A DNA stretch of 64,000 nucleotides from Chanodichthys erythropterus (taxonomy: Eukaryota; Chordata; Actinopteri; Cypriniformes; Xenocyprididae), in the NCBI RefSeq assembly GCF_024489055.1, contig NC_090225.1, positions 35,455,687 to 35,519,686 of the forward strand, in the 5' to 3' direction. The notes beneath the pieces were generated by a model, which did not search any database, was not told the origin of the DNA, and was given only the letters and a program-made list of their open reading frames with translations. Position 1 is the stretch's first letter. Every line of letters starts with the position of its first letter. Made by a program: the position numbers and the translations under genes. Below are positions 23,374-36,824 of this stretch, piece by piece.

Positions 23374-24123
23374 TAGGGCTGAATGATTAATCGCATTTGC
23401 GATAATATCAAGATTTGACAAAACGCAAAGGCTGCGACTACACGCTCGTCACGTGACCGTGAGAGTAAAGCAGTCTGCAGAGGAAGCATCAACTTGGCAT
23501 GCTACGATTATGCCTGGCCTACAGGAAAGCACAGTTTATGTTTAATCTATCTAATATCGTGTTGGTCATACTATACAATAGAGATGGGAGAAAAGATTCT
23601 CTCTCTAACGATTCTGGATCGATTCTGAGCTTAGTTTTTAACCACAGATGCGCGATGACGCTGCGTGTGTTTTAGAAACTTATTCTGCTTGCTTCCAAGC
23701 CACTTAGATGTCCTAATTAAACTAAGGCCTAATCCTGTCTTAGTCTAAGCCCTTTCTTATATTAGTTTATTTAAAATTCTTAACATGCAATTGTTTTAAT
23801 AAAATTTTTTAATGTGAAATTATTTTAAAAAGTACGTATAATTACGGATGTAATTAAATAATAATAAAAAAGTTTTATTAATAAGACTAATCAAAAAGAA
23901 AAAAAAAGATCAAGAATCATTTTGGAATCGGACTGTGACTCCCAGAATCAGAATCGGATCGTGAGGTGCTTAAAGATTCCCACCCCTACATTGATTTATT
24001 GCTTGTCTTTGTTGAATACTACAGAAGATAAAGAGCTTAAAAAATAATCACTTATTAAATCGCAATCGCAATATTGGTAAAAATAATCGCAATTAGATTA
24101 TTTTCCAAAATTGTTCAGCCCTA
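23374..24123. mobile_element. hAT element (TAGGGCTGAA ends)
   Basis: TAGGGCTGAATGATTAATCG at the left and TTCAGCCCTA at the right, with 8-bp flanks gtttgtag/gtttgaag (7 of 8). The interior is rich in ATCGCAAT words. A second element with TAGAGATGGGA.../...TCCCACCCCTA ends (about 23579-23988) appears nested inside it. Confidence 0.8.
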
Positions 24124-24131
24124 GTTTGAAG

Positions 24132-25814
24132 TACATAAACCAATCATAAAATTGTCATTAAATATAGGGGAAAATATTAGATATTGGTTATTGTTCAGAA
24201 GTGTATTTGATTTCTTATTAAAAGCAATAAATAAATGTAACAATAAATGTATTTACACTTCACATGATAAAAAGACCCATGTGGCAAGTAGGTATGTTTT
24301 GAAAGGCTGTTTATTTCATGTTGTTATCAGAGACTATTAAAAGATTTGAGCCCATCATAAATTCAGATGAATTCCCCTACATGAGTCAGTGACTGTATTC
24401 AGATTTGACAGCTCACTGTTTATTTATTCTTCAGTGTTATTCTTCATCACCGCTGGAACTTTTCACTGTATGTGCAGTTTGAAGCACTTCAGTATATTTT
24501 TGTGTGCAAATCAATAATAAACACATTTTAAACAAAATAAGGCATCATTTTCCAAAAAAAAAAGTAACTTTCACATACAGCAATGTCACCTTGTTTTTAT
24601 TTCTTTAGCGGTGTCTATAATATATGCAAAACCTGTTTGTTACTTTGGCAGCAGTCTGGCCCTCTCAGAAAAACAACAAGGGTTCAATTTATCTTTGACA
24701 TTTTCTAACATCATACAGTAGTTTCTGTTTCATTGATAGCTGTTGGTCCATCAAGATAACTCATCTGTGTCTTAAAGAAGTGCACAGTCCTGCAGGAGTC
24801 AGAGTTCAGTAGACCAAGAGGAAATAAACAAATGCACTTTCCTAGAATGTTGTTTCTCTTTCTCTGGAATACTGCATTCAGCCCCAGCATTCCTCCTTTG
24901 AGTCCACACTTTGATGATGAAATATCCAACAGTCTATGCTGCAATATTTCTAAATATTTAGCCATTTAATGCTGTTTATCATTATGGTTTGGATTCAGCA
25001 GTTATATAATGTTAGTTGGGTTTACTGCACAGATTACCAGTACTTACCCATGCATTGTGAATAAGTTAAACTTCATTGACATTTTTGTATAATATAATAT
25101 AATATAATATAATATAATATAATATAATATAATATAATATAATATAATATAATATAATATAATATAATATAATATAATATAATATAATATAATGCATTAT
25201 GAATTTATAGTGGAGAAAAAAAAGTGTTAATAATTTATATTTTAATGCTTAAAATATTAGTATTCATATAATTCCACCCTTGTGCCTTAAATTATACTGT
25301 GTATGAAAGTTAAATATGATTATTCTACAGGGCTGTTGGTTGAAGAACGTTCTAAGATGTGCAATTATTTTCCAGTAAATGCACAGCTAAAGTAGTTCCA
25401 GTCAGTTCTTGACCACATTACAGTTCCATATTACTTCATAAAATTATTTCAGTTATTTCAAAGGTCTTTACAGCTCACAACAGCAAATGAACCAAAACCC
25501 ACAAAGACACATTTGTGGGTTTTGCTTTGCTTTGCATCGTAAACTGCATTACCACCTCGGGTGTGCATTATTTTTTCTTATAATTCAACGGCCTGTCGTC
25601 AATTATTCTTTACATAAAGACTTGTTCTTAAGCTCTGTTTGTATTAACCGTACACTGAAAATAATAGGAACAGAACAGACAATTAAATCGATAATCACAA
25701 TTATTTGTATGACAATTAAATGTCCAAATTTCATGTTCATATTGTAAGAAAAGCTTTGGGTGATGATTATGATGATGTTCACAAACTGATGCCTTGTTTT
25801 CTGATGTTTTTCAG
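24132..25814. other. Intron with pentanucleotide satellite
   Basis: Apart from the (TATAA)n tract at 25089-25193 nothing is recognised. The last 30 bases supply the acceptor of the 25815 exon. Confidence 0.6.
25089..25193. repeat. (TATAA)n microsatellite, about 21 units
   Basis: A perfect 5-bp tandem repeat over about 105 bp with no interruption, suggesting recent expansion and likely length polymorphism. Confidence 0.95.
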
Positions 25815-25920
25815 CTGTGACCAGTGTGAAGTTATGGGCCATCGACAGACAGTGCTTCCAGACCATCATGATGAGGACAGGACTCATCAAACATGCAGAG
25901 TACATGGAGTTATTGAAAAG
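25815..25920 (+). CDS. prkg1: prkg1 exon: CNB-A C-terminal helix and interdomain switch
   Basis: The acceptor is tttttcag and the donor gtgagc. It covers codons 183-218 (first and last are split) and contains VKLWAIDRQCFQTIMMRTG, almost identical to the mammalian protein. This part forms the lid helices of site A and the start of the long connecting helix that relays cGMP binding between sites A and B. A 20.9-kb intron, the largest seen here, precedes it. Confidence 0.97.
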
Positions 25921-26663
25921 GTGAGCAGCTGTCTCGTCATGGAAGTGCGTCCCTTTCTTTATTATCTGACATCTTAATTTGCATAATGGCACCCAGAGAA
26001 GAGAGCAATGGGGCATATTTTACATATTAAAGACAGAATTCTCAATTCTGCATTGTTGGGCTCCAGAGCCAAACTGGATGAAAGAAGTCTTCATCAAAGA
26101 CTTTAAAGACACTGAGGCAGAACAGATGATTTTCTTGGAAGCTTCAGCAATTCACTGCCACAGAAGCTCTCTATAGCTCCCAATCTCCTTCCTCTCCTCC
26201 TTTCATGATCTCGATCTCTTAGACTCTCTGTCTTATGTATTAACATGTGAAAAATAAATGGTAATGCAATCGTTTTTAATGAATCACCTAATGTGGTTTC
26301 ATCTAATGTTATTGATATTACCCCATCCCTGCTGCTGTATTTATTATTTGAATAATTAGACCTAATTTTGTCAATTATGCTTTGAACCTACAGCCATTAA
26401 CAAACAAAAGCAGAGTGCATGTGAAAGGATTAGATGCTGAGTTGAACTTGTGCATTTTATGGATTTGGCCTATAGGTCAATATGAAATTTAGGTTTCATA
26501 TTTAGTCCTGAGCTAATCCAGACTCACGCCTATTATGCAACATTGTACATGTGATGCCATGAATTACTACAGATATAGGGTACTTACCCAGATATTAAGT
26601 TCTTGGATTATTTCACAGATTTATCTCTGTTTAGTTTGGAATGCAATATATATATATATATAT

Positions 26664-27755
26664 TAGGGGTGTAACGGTACACGTATTTGTACCGAACCGT
26701 TTCGGTACAGGGCTTTCGGTACGGTGCACGTGTGTACCGAAGCATTACATTGCAACCAATATTCACCACCAATAACCGCAATAAGCTCTGCGTTTTGTTA
26801 CTTTCGATAAGAAACAAAGTGTCATCCTTCAAATTCTGTCCACGAAATCATGAAGTTTAAACAGAAAATGCCATTTTGACGTGCTTTGATGTGGGGTGAC
26901 AGATCACTGTACAGGCGCCTCAGTTCAACCGGCAGCGCGAGCGCGGAGCGCAAGTGAATGTGTTCATCTCTTCCTCCTTAATACTAGTTACAGAATAAAC
27001 ATGAAAGAACATCTGAAGGTATGTTGCAAGATTCAGTACAACTTACTGAAACGGTCATATCTCATGTAATCGCTCATTCAGTGTTTCAACGGTGGAAAGA
27101 CATCAATGAAAGCGTCCGTATTCAACAATATGTCATGATGCATTTACCTCAGAAAAGTCATTCAGTGTTCACAGCTTGTTAGTTCGCTAGAGAAATGAAC
27201 TCTTTCGCTTAATATATGCACTGTATTAGCCAATATATTCATTATTTTACTTAATCTTTTAGTGATATCCTGATTAGGCTATTTAATGTATGTTTAAATA
27301 AATCTGTTAAAATAACAGCCACTGTGTAGAAATGATTATATTTCAACAACGAATTGGAGTAAAAACATTTAGAAGTTAATGCAAAAACTGCCTTAGGTGC
27401 AGCTTACAGGTTTGCATACAATTTGTTATTTGAGTGTTGATAATTTTATCTAAAAATAAAAAGCTATTGAATTTAGGCTAATAGTTTGGGCTTCTTTCAA
27501 GTTAGGGCTCCTTACATAGTTTATATCATTAGCAGAGATCATTTTTTTTTATCCTTAAGAAACTTTTAGTTTTAATTTAATTTAATATATTTTAAGACAA
27601 AAACACAATTTGTTCAGTAAACCTCTGTTTAATAATAAAAAAAAGCAATTTTATGTTTAGTTTCTCCACCTGCTGTACCGAAAACTGTACCGAACCGTGA
27701 CTTCAAAACCGAGGTACGTACCGAACCGTGAGTTTTGTGTACCGTTACACCCCTA
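26664..27755 (-). mobile_element. hAT-like element (TAGGGGTGTAAC ends), copy A
   Basis: The ends TAGGGGTGTAACGGTACAC and its exact complement bound 1,092 bp. The 8-bp flanks atatatat/aaatatat differ at one base because it sits in a TA microsatellite. ACCGAACCG/CGGTTCGG words fill both subterminal regions. No transposase. It is nearly identical to copy B at 36825-37926, in opposite orientation. Confidence 0.92.
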
Positions 27756-27763
27756 AAATATAT

Positions 27764-30163
27764 ATATATATATGGCAAAAATGTTGATGACGTATATTCA
27801 GGCGCCCCCTTTCTACTTATGGGTGCTCCGTGTGTGAAGTCAATGGGGATAATTCAGGAATTCAGCTGGCATTTAGTTGAAAAACAATTTTTATCATAAT
27901 AATAATAATATTAAAATATGAAGGAGACGTGCAGACAGGCCCAGGGGCATGGCAATGAGATGCAGTGTCTAGAAGATATCTAGAAGACAGCCTCTTTCAA
28001 CTTGACACAGCTCTTAGGGAATTATTACCACAGGGAGAACATTTTAACTGTGACCTTGGCAATTACCACTACCTCCGAGGGGAGATGCAACCTTGAATCT
28101 CATATAAAAGACTGCAGTATAAGAATGGTACATATTCTTAGATGCAACAGATTCTTGCAATAAACTCAACCCCTGTGGAAACCACAGGGGAGCTGCAGAT
28201 CTACTTAATTACCCCAAGAAAATAAAGGGAGGGTGCTCACACCCTGCTTGCATTCTTCCCAGAATCCAGGCTGATTCACTTTATTAAGGAAAGTGCAGAA
28301 TAACAAGAATGACCACTTACTTAAAGGGTTAGTTCACCCAAAAATGAAAATTCTGTCATTTATTACTCACCCTCATGCTGTTCCACACCCCTAAGACCTT
28401 CGTTCATCTTCGGAACACAAATTAAGATATTTTAGTTTAAATCCGATGGCTCTTTTTTTTCTGGCAAGATTCTGAAGTGTGTATTCACTTTATTATCCCA
28501 TGAGGCCACGAGAGAGGATTTGTGAATGGCAGTGAAGTGACGGAACTGATGCTGTAGGTCACATGATAGTGACAACATTGCAAACAAGGTAGTACGTTCA
28601 GATTACATTCATACTACACACATTCATTCTATATAGAATACACTTTTTTAGCGGTCGCAAAGTAAGTACTTATTCAAGATAAGTACTTGAGAGTATGTGA
28701 TTTCAGACACAGCCCTGATTTTCTCGTCATTGTCGCAATATTGCCCATTACAGTTCAATTCAGGCATCAGAACCACATCCTCTTGCAGCAGATCTACATT
28801 TGTGTGCAACAGATAAATTCCTGGTGCTGTTTTCACTCCTTTTATGAACTCTTTGTGAGTTCTCAGCTGGTAAAAAAAAACTAAAAAACATCATATGTAC
28901 GCACATACAATTAGCGCATTTAGCACAACACACAGCATTGTTTGGTAGATTGTGGTACGTTGGTAAGTTCCATCACAAAATATACATCATAAAAGCCATA
29001 TTTTTTTGTTGGTTTGTGTGTTTTGTATCTTTAGTTTTGGTGTCTGGCGCAAAACATGAGAACTTTCATAGGTTATTTATTTAATATATTTATAATATTG
29101 AATATGGATATTATAAAATTGAATAAATGCTGGTACTTCTCCAGGCTTATTGACAGTTGTTGAATATTAGGTGCATACGTCCCCCTATGGTGGTTCCCAA
29201 ATGTCTATGATGGTTACAGCCCTGATACTTTGAATCTCAGATAGAAATATAATATTTCTTGAAAGTTCATCAGCAACCTTTTCAAGTGAAATGACAAAGA
29301 AAATAAAATCCAGTAATTTTCAGAAACAAATGTTTGCTCAGAATGGCCTTTCCATAAAACCTTTAGATTTCTCTGCTGCAGTCTTATGCTAAATTGTAAT
29401 AGGAGACTTTAATGGCCCTTTGAATTTTTTATGGCATGTGAAATATTTATGCAGGAGCTGTTATTGATGTATGATCATCTCATGACACACAGCAGTGAAA
29501 CATGGATGCATCCCGTCCCTGTAAAAGTGTGTGCATTCGCTAATGCAACAAGACAAAGATGCACAGATCTCATCAGGGACAATCTACGGCCCCTCAGGAC
29601 AGCGGATCAGACGGCCTCTCCTGCCATCTCATGCTGAACATGATTCATTTATATTTAGATGAATTACAGCTTTTATTACGTAATCTAGTTAATGCCTCGG
29701 CTTTGTGGCTAATGAGCTCAGCATATACAAATTAGCCAGACACAAACCTTTTCCTCCATTACGCAACACATGGCCAGATATGTTTAGAAATGTTGTACTA
29801 TGGTGATTGAGGGATATTATTGTTGTTTCCGTGGCAGAGAGCATCTCTGGGTTTATTTCGATGTGTGATGATGACCAGCGTTTGAACCGTTTCAGCTCAG
29901 AGAATAAATTCACCTGTTGTACAGTGATATTCAGTACTAAATTATATGAAGTGTTGGGAAAGAAATGAAATAGTGTTGTAAGTTTCTGTGGATAATAATG
30001 AAATATTTGTGTTATTTTGAGGGAATAAACACTGAAGTTACATAACATTAACAAACACCAAAAGACCATTCAGCCTTAGATAAGGATCTCTTCCACCATA
30101 CATTTAAAGATGTGATTGTTTCTTTTTTACAACATAGTGACGTAAGTTGTCTTTCACTGACAG
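27764..30163. other. Intron between exons 25815 and 30164 (3' part)
   Basis: Contains a one-ended fragment of the GGTTAGTTCACCC family at 28325-28560 (with TTAA before it). The remainder is AT-rich with no recognised feature. Confidence 0.6.
28325..28560. mobile_element. TTAA-type MITE fragment (GGTTAGTTCACCC)
   Basis: The left end AGGGTTAGTTCACCC follows TTAA at 28321-28324 and is collinear with the element at 33472 (same 'ctgtcatttattactcaccc' and 'cttcgttcatcttc' words). The right terminus is missing. End position approximate. Confidence 0.75.
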
Positions 30164-30227
30164 TGTCCTGACATTCCGGGGTCTTTCAGAAGAAATATTG
30201 AGCAAGCTGGCTGATGTCCTCGAGGAG
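30164..30227 (+). CDS. prkg1: prkg1 exon: hinge into cGMP site B
   Basis: A 64-nt exon between tgacag and gtaaga. It completes Ser218 and encodes VLTFRGLSEEILSKLADVLE to Glu239. The second half is conserved. The first half differs from the mammalian form I recall (PTFQSLP), so the A-to-B hinge is one of the faster-changing parts of this protein. Confidence 0.95.
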
Positions 30228-31088
30228 GTAAGAGATCTTTAAGCACACACACACTTGGGCACTTAAATCACAAACCTTCTCATTTTGATCATTTCAGTGA
30301 ACAAGCAGCTTGCATTTTCTGCAGTATGAACTTTTGGACACCTTGTTCTTAATAGCAACTCTTGGCGTCATGTCTGTGTTAGCAAAGTCACTGTCTCAAC
30401 ATAGTGTTCATTCTTCGCAAGTCACCTTAAAAAGTGTGTAATTTCCTTCCCAGACATTATCTATTGAAAAGTCAAAAGTTGGTCACTGGTAAAACATCTA
30501 CTGTAATATAATGAAGTATCAACTTTTTTATGTTGCTTGCCAGTCTAATTTAATATTATATTATCATATTTAGTATTAAATATACTATTATAGTATTATT
30601 TAAAAGGTCCAAGCACCATCTGACACAAACCCATATGACACCAGGTGGCACCATAATAAGGAAATTTACATTTTGAATCATAACTTTTGAACCCTAAGGA
30701 ATAGAAACAAAATCCCCCTACAAAATGTACATCTCTGCCAACATTTTTCAGCCATTTTGAATTTTCCTAAATAATTACTATTTTAAACTGCCCCTTGGCC
30801 TTTGTTTCGAACTTCACCAACATAGGCACACAGCAGCTAGGGATAGTGCTGGCAAAAATTCTGGTTCTGGTCATCTGGGATTTTGGTATAGCGATAAATG
30901 TTATGATTATAATTTTTTGGAAGTATTACAACACATGTTGTTTTCTTGTGGTATGAGATAGAGCGTTTGGACCCGGAAGCACTTCAGAGGGTGCTACAAT
31001 TACAAAAAAAGCCATTATAACTCTGCAACCATATGATCCATATTGGTATGCATTTTCTTTGGTGGACGTCCTAACATATCCCCTAAAA

Positions 31089-31282
31089 CAGGGATGGACA
31101 ACTCTGGTCCTGCAGGGCCAGTGTCCAGCAGAGTTTAGCTCCAACCCTAATCAAACACACCTGAACCAGCTAATCAAGGTCTTTAGGATTAGTAGAAAGT
31201 TATAGGCAAGTGAGTTATTATCAGGGATGGAGATAAACTCTGCAGGACACTGGCCCTCCAGGACCGGAGTTGTCCATCCCTG
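31089..31282. mobile_element. hAT MITE, 194 bp, perfect 8-bp duplication
   Basis: CAGGGATGGACAA at the left, TTGTCCATCCCTG at the right, and ccctaaaa on both sides (31081-31088, 31283-31290). Long inner complementarity ('cctgcagggccagtgtcc' against 'ggacactggccctccagg') makes it hairpin-forming. Same family as 34589-34781 and the outer parts of 9808-10905. Confidence 0.95.
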
Positions 31283-33471
31283 CCCTAAAATAACTTGGAT
31301 ACTTCACAAAACATGGCCGCCAGCAGCCAATCAAATTACAGCAGCTAATAACATCAAATCTGAATGGCCTACTGCTACAAAAATAGATATATTTGTACAT
31401 TTTGTGAAAATTAATGTGTATGGATTTTTGTGAAACTGGCACTAGAGTGGCACTATAATAAGCAACCCTTTATGTTTTAGCTTATAACTCTACAACCATG
31501 TGTGACAGAATCAAAATTCTTATTTCTTCTGAATCCTTGATTCAAGCCCAAACAATAGTAAATCTAATTTTTAAAGAAATGTAAAAATTGTATCTGCCAT
31601 TCTAATTTGTTTAAAAAAAAAAAAAAAAAAAGATTTTCTTATGCTTAATTATCTGTTCTTCGATATTTAACAACTCAAACTGCAACAAAAGTCGCTGTCT
31701 CTTTGCTGCCATCACTGCTGCTCCTTTTCCAACAACGTACATGACAAGCTGGTTCTTCTTCGGCTTTTGCCTTGATACTTTGGGTTACACCATCAACATA
31801 GCCTATGGTGTAGGTTAGATGCAGAAGTATAAATCATCCTCAACTGTTTAAGGTTTGCAAAGATGAACTCTACCTGTAGGATCGTTTCCTTCATTTCAAA
31901 CCGGTTCTTTGGTTTAATAACCCATCTGGACATGCTTATTGCCTCATTTGGTGCTACACAAGGAGCATTAACGCTACTTCAGATGTGTGTCTTGCGTCAC
32001 ACGGAACTAAAGTTTGCTTCTGTTCAATTCTCTGAATTGAACCTCTTAAAATTACCCGCTTAAAATAACGATTCATTCAAGAATCAAACATCACTATGGT
32101 TAATTTCAAGCCAAGTGCATTCTGTGATTCTGTGTTCACCTATTCACTTATCTGCATTCCTTATTGAATTAAACCCCACACTTCATCCTGTTTCTATCTT
32201 TACCCTGTTGTGTGCTTTCAATGATATTAAAGTATTTGTATATGTTGATCTATTCATTCACATTGTGAGACTTAAGCATAGAAAATGTGTAAAAATTCCA
32301 TCAAGGACTGTTTTTCTGTTTTTGCAAAAAAAACTTACAACTCAAGTTATTTAAGCTAATTTATTCCATCAATCATTTAGGGAGCATTTTTAGACTTTCT
32401 TGTCTTTTAGTGATTCAATAAGTTGTAGTGGAGTGAATCATAAAGTTTATTATACTCTTTCTGTATAAGATGGAAAATAACCTTCTCAGACAACATATGA
32501 TGTACACTTTGCACTAAGTATCAAATGAGAAAAATCAATGTTTTATCCAATAATAGTAAGAGAAGATGAGCCGTAGCCATTGTGATTGTCTTAGTCATCA
32601 GTCAGTCTATCATTCACAGACATAAAGGTCCACATCACCTCTCCTTCACCTCGTCAGCATACAACATTTATCACTGGGAGTGAGTAATGGAGACCCACAG
32701 TTCCTTGTGTTTAGGGGTGAAAGGTTGTTGTTTTCCATTCTGTGTGGATTTGGTAATAATCTTGCAGTCGCTGTGGTCCGCCTTTGTGATAATACATGAT
32801 TCACTGCCTAACACTAACACAACACAACAACACATAAAAATTGGTTTGGCTCTGATAATTATATACATTTATGTGTAATCAGTCTTATATAGACCATCGG
32901 ATTTGTACTGTTTGGACAGCGACTATGATACATCTGCAGCTGGGTAAACATAGGAGTGGACAAAGCTTATTTTTAGAAATACACATCATAATGTTGGTCA
33001 CTGGTAAAACATAATGGAATATTCACTGTTATGTTGCTTGCCAGTGTATGATTGTATTATTTTAGTGCTATTTATATACTGTTTTATTATGGATTATAAT
33101 ATTATACAATATTATACTATTTTTATATTATATACTATTATGGAATAGTCACTGTTACTTGCCAATTTTATTACTACTAGTAATATACTATTATCTAACA
33201 TTTTGAATTAGATTTTATTTGTATATTTCTAGTCTTCATTTTAATTTTTGTTTAAGTGTTAGTAATTTTGTGCTTTTGTCATTTTAATTTATTGTTTTAT
33301 ATTTCTATTTAGCTTTTATTTTTATTTCAGTTTGTCATTTTAGTACTTCAAATTAAACTTATTTCAGTAAGTTTGTCAAAGCAACACTACTAATTTTCAT
33401 TTAAGTTTTTCATCTGATATTTATATTTTATTTATTTCATCTTTATTTCAATTACCTAAAACAATATTTAA

Positions 33472-34192
33472 AGGGTTAGCTCACCCAAAAATGAAATTTC
33501 TGTCATTTATTACTCACCCTCATGTCTTTCCACACCTGTAAGACCTTCGTTCATCTTCTGAACACAAATTAAGATATTTTGATGAAATCTGAGAGGTTTT
33601 TTTTTTTTTTTATCCTCCATCGAAAGGACCAGAAAAGTAGTAAAAACATCTTTAAAATAGTCAACGTGACTACAGTGGGTGAACTTTAATATTTTGAAGT
33701 GACGAGAATACTTTTTTTGTGCAAAAACAAAACAAAAATAATGACTTTATTCAACAAATTCATCTCTCCCCTGTCAGTCTCCTACACTATTTACGTACAC
33801 TAGTCAACATATACAGAGCCAGCGTTCGGACATAAACATGGAAGCTCTGCAATGCGTTCACTGCGCCAACTGTGTAACAGACTGACAGGGAAGAGGAGAA
33901 ATTGTAAAATAAAGTCATTGTTTTTGTTTTGCTTTTCATACAAAAACTATTCTCGTCGCTTCATAACGTTAAGATTGAACCATTTTAACAATGTCTTTAC
34001 TACTTTTCTGGACCTTGAATGTGGTAATTTCGTTGTTTTCTATAAAAAAAAACAAAAAAAAAAACACTTGGATTTCATCAAAAATATCTTCATTTGTGTT
34101 CCAAAGATGAACAAATGTCTTGTGATTTTGGAATGACATGAGGGTGAGTAATTCATGACAGAATTGATTTCATTTTTGGGTGAACTAACCCT
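33472..34192. mobile_element. TTAA-type MITE (GGTTAGTTCACCC), complete, 721 bp
   Basis: The ends AGGGTTAGCTCACCC and GGGTGAACTAACCCT are flanked by TTAA (33468-33471, 34193-34196). The inverted arms extend well over 100 bp ('actcaccctcatg' and 'catgagggtgagt'). The central part is unrelated to the other copies. No transposase. Confidence 0.92.
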
Positions 34193-34588
34193 TTAACCCT
34201 TGCTATAGTTAACAATAACAACACTGCTTGCTAATGTTTTTATTTTTGTCAAAATATACAGCTACTTTTATGGAAGCTTGTTTTGGCCACGGCATAAAAC
34301 AAAGATATTTGTGACTTTTTCTTAAAATTTCGAGTTTATATCTCATAATTCTGACTTTATAACTTGCAATTTCAAATTAACATCACGCAATTCTGAATTG
34401 TGGGATGTGAACTTGCAATTGCAAGGGAAAAAATTAGATAAAAAGGAATTACCATTTTATTTTAAATTCAGTGGCAGAAATAAGTTTCTATAACTTTTAA
34501 ATGGTCTTCAATAGCAAAAGATGTATTTTTGGCAACGGAAAGGTGCACTTACCAAACTTCAGGCAAACTTCGACCCATTTGTTTAGAC

Positions 34589-34781
34589 CAGGGGTGTCCA
34601 ATCCTGCTCCTGGAGGGCCACTGTCCTGCAGAATTCAGCTCCAAGCCTAATTAAACACACCTGAATCAGCTAATCAAGGTCTACTAGGCATACTAGAAAC
34701 TTCCAATCAGGTGTGTTGAGGCAAGCTGGACCTAAACTTTGCAGGACAGTGGCCCTCCAGGACCGAGTTTGGACACTCCTG
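34589..34781. mobile_element. hAT MITE, 193 bp, perfect 8-bp duplication
   Basis: CAGGGGTGTCCA at the left and GGACACTCCTG at the right, with gtttagac on both sides (34581-34588, 34782-34789). Same orientation as the copy at 31089. Confidence 0.95.
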
Positions 34782-36092
34782 GTTTAGACTAATGTTCATA
34801 ATGCTAATAGGTGATGTTCACTAACAAAACAAAAATAGAAGAGCAAATGTAAGGAAGTAGCATCAAGAGTGAGTATTTATGAGAGTATAGATTGGCACTG
34901 TGAGCTCTGTGTCATTAAAATGACTCACCTGTCAATCATGGTCTCTCAGTGAGTATCAGCAGGTCAAACTCTCATTCCAGTCCTTGAATCATTTTGTGAT
35001 GTGATTTGTTAAATTAATGTTAGTTAGAGTGGAGGGAGTCTCTTTAGCTAATAATTGATCTTAAATGAAAAAATGAACCAATTTACTGAAGCTTTTTGAA
35101 CTTAAATGTTAATTTTGCCAGAGGGAACGTAATTATGCTCTGGGGAATGAAAGTCTGGCTACATGGATGGAATCTGTCCTCCCGCCGTAGTCTTTGTGGT
35201 CACTTATATTTGATGAAATTCCTACTAAAATTGCACATATAGTGTAGCTGCCTCAATTTAGAGTCCAGATATATCTGCATCTTACTGAATATTCACACTG
35301 ACTTGAGTGCTTTCCATTGAGAAGTATTCAAACAGTCTAGCTACAGTGGCACTTAAAAAAAACACTTAAGCTACACTCAAAACGGTTGAACATCAAACCA
35401 AGTGGCATTAACTGGCTTAAATAAAGGTGACAAATAAAGATAAAGGTGATAAATTAATGGATTTGAAGACTTTCAAAAAAAAAAAAAAAAAAAAAAAATC
35501 TGGTTCTCTAATGCTGTAGTGGAATGTTGTTATGCAATACTTTTAGGACCACTGTAATTTAAAACATTAAGAAAAAGAGCCGGAACTGCATTAATGCAGC
35601 AAAATCTGCCTGTTTAAAAACATACATCTACAACATATTAATGAAAAGGTAATCATAAAAATAATCTATATATAATTAAAATACATTTGAGGTTTTAAGT
35701 ATAAATCATGTTAGTGTTTGTTTACTTCGGATTTGTTTCATTTTAAAAAGTCTCCTCTCACTGCCTGTGTATGTGTGGGTGTTTTGTTGGAGGTCAGACT
35801 CTAGGTGATGTTGGAACAAAGTGTTTGCTTATGTCAGAGTCTTTCTGGGCTTCAGGTTCCTTTCTGATGGTCATATCTGATTTCAGACTGATGTGTCTGG
35901 AGGTCAAGGTCTTAGAGAGCACACTGAGGGTCAGAGAGATGTTGTGCTGCCTCTTTTCTGTTTGGAAATCTGCTGGGTCTTAAATCTGCACATCCTCTAT
36001 TCATACCCTCTTCATTGAAAATACTACGTGTTTTTCTCCATCTTTTTCCACATCATCTTCACATCCTCAAACCAATTTTCTTTCTCTTATAG

Positions 36093-36170
36093 ACACACTA
36101 TGAAGATGGCGACTACATCATTCGCCAGGGGGCAAGAGGAGACACATTCTTCATTATCAGTAAAGGAAAG
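36093..36170 (+). CDS. prkg1: prkg1 exon: start of CNB-B beta barrel
   Basis: A 78-nt phase-0 exon (acceptor cttatag, donor gtaagt) encoding THYEDGDYIIRQGARGDTFF and then IISKGK, residues 240-265. These are the first beta strands of the second cyclic-nucleotide-binding domain, including the conserved Gly-Asp turn before the FFII strand. It is followed by a tiny 91-bp intron. Confidence 0.97.
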
Positions 36171-36261
36171 GTAAGTCTATTTCAGTGCAAAGTGCAAGCA
36201 GTGATACTGTGAGGATGAACCCATGATAATATTTCTTCCTCTTCTTCTCACTCCTGTCCAG

Positions 36262-36356
36262 GTGACGATGACTCGAGAGGACTGTCCGGGTCAGGAACCA
36301 GTCTACTTGCGGTCAATGGGGAAAGGAGACTCGTTTGGGGAAAAAGCCCTACAAGG
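36262..36356 (+). CDS. prkg1: prkg1 exon: CNB-B with start of cassette FGEKALQG
   Basis: The acceptor is ctgtccag and the donor gtgaga; 95 nt, ending two bases into Gly297. It encodes VTMTREDCPGQEPVYLRSMG, KGDS and FGEKALQG. FGEKAL contains the cassette Glu292 that contacts the ribose 2'-OH. Residue 289, just before FGE, is Ser (tcg), where mammalian PRKG1 has Trp as I recall; one base separates the codons. The loop CPGQEP also differs from the mammalian loop. Confidence 0.96.
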
Positions 36357-36824
36357 GTGAGATTGTACTCTACACTACTGTTAAAGTCAGATTTAATGCA
36401 AAACTTAAACTCAAAACAGGAATCTCACAAAACCTGCCAAGAACATGTTCATTGTTCACCTAAAAATCTCTTGAATTAACATTTACACCCTCCAAATACT
36501 CGTCACTGTAATGCAGAAAATCTCATTCTCCTTACTCTAATAAGAGAAAGATGATAAGAGTTTCTTTTCTGTTCTATTTATAGATAAATATAAATAATTA
36601 GTGGTACTGGATAACAATCGCTATTGAGATTAAGGGTAATTATTACAAAAATCTTAATGAAGTCTTATTTTTTCTTTTGATCATTCAGTGAAATGTGACC
36701 TAGACAAGTTCTTGTGAGATTCATTCAACCTATTAGTTTTTAAAGGATGTGGTGACATCTTGTGGCAGCAAAGAAAAAGCACTCTTGGAATTGAAAAAAG
36801 TCTTGGATTCATACTGTTTGGAGT

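Larger units (their letters stand above)
30228..36092. other. Intron between exons 30164 and 36093
   Basis: Carries two hAT MITEs (31089, 34589) and a TTAA MITE (33472). A-runs lie at 31613-31631 and 35475-35498. The remaining AT-rich sequence shows no exon or RNA gene. Confidence 0.7.

Noticed and set aside
25979..26176. ORF just 3' of the 25815 exon
   Set aside because: It lies in the intron after a good donor (gtgagc); no homology to kinase sequence.
26608..26832. ORF shared with 37758-38171 (55 identical residues)
   Set aside because: Identity is explained by the two inverted copies of the hAT-like element; the frame crosses the terminal repeat and is not a protein family I recognise.
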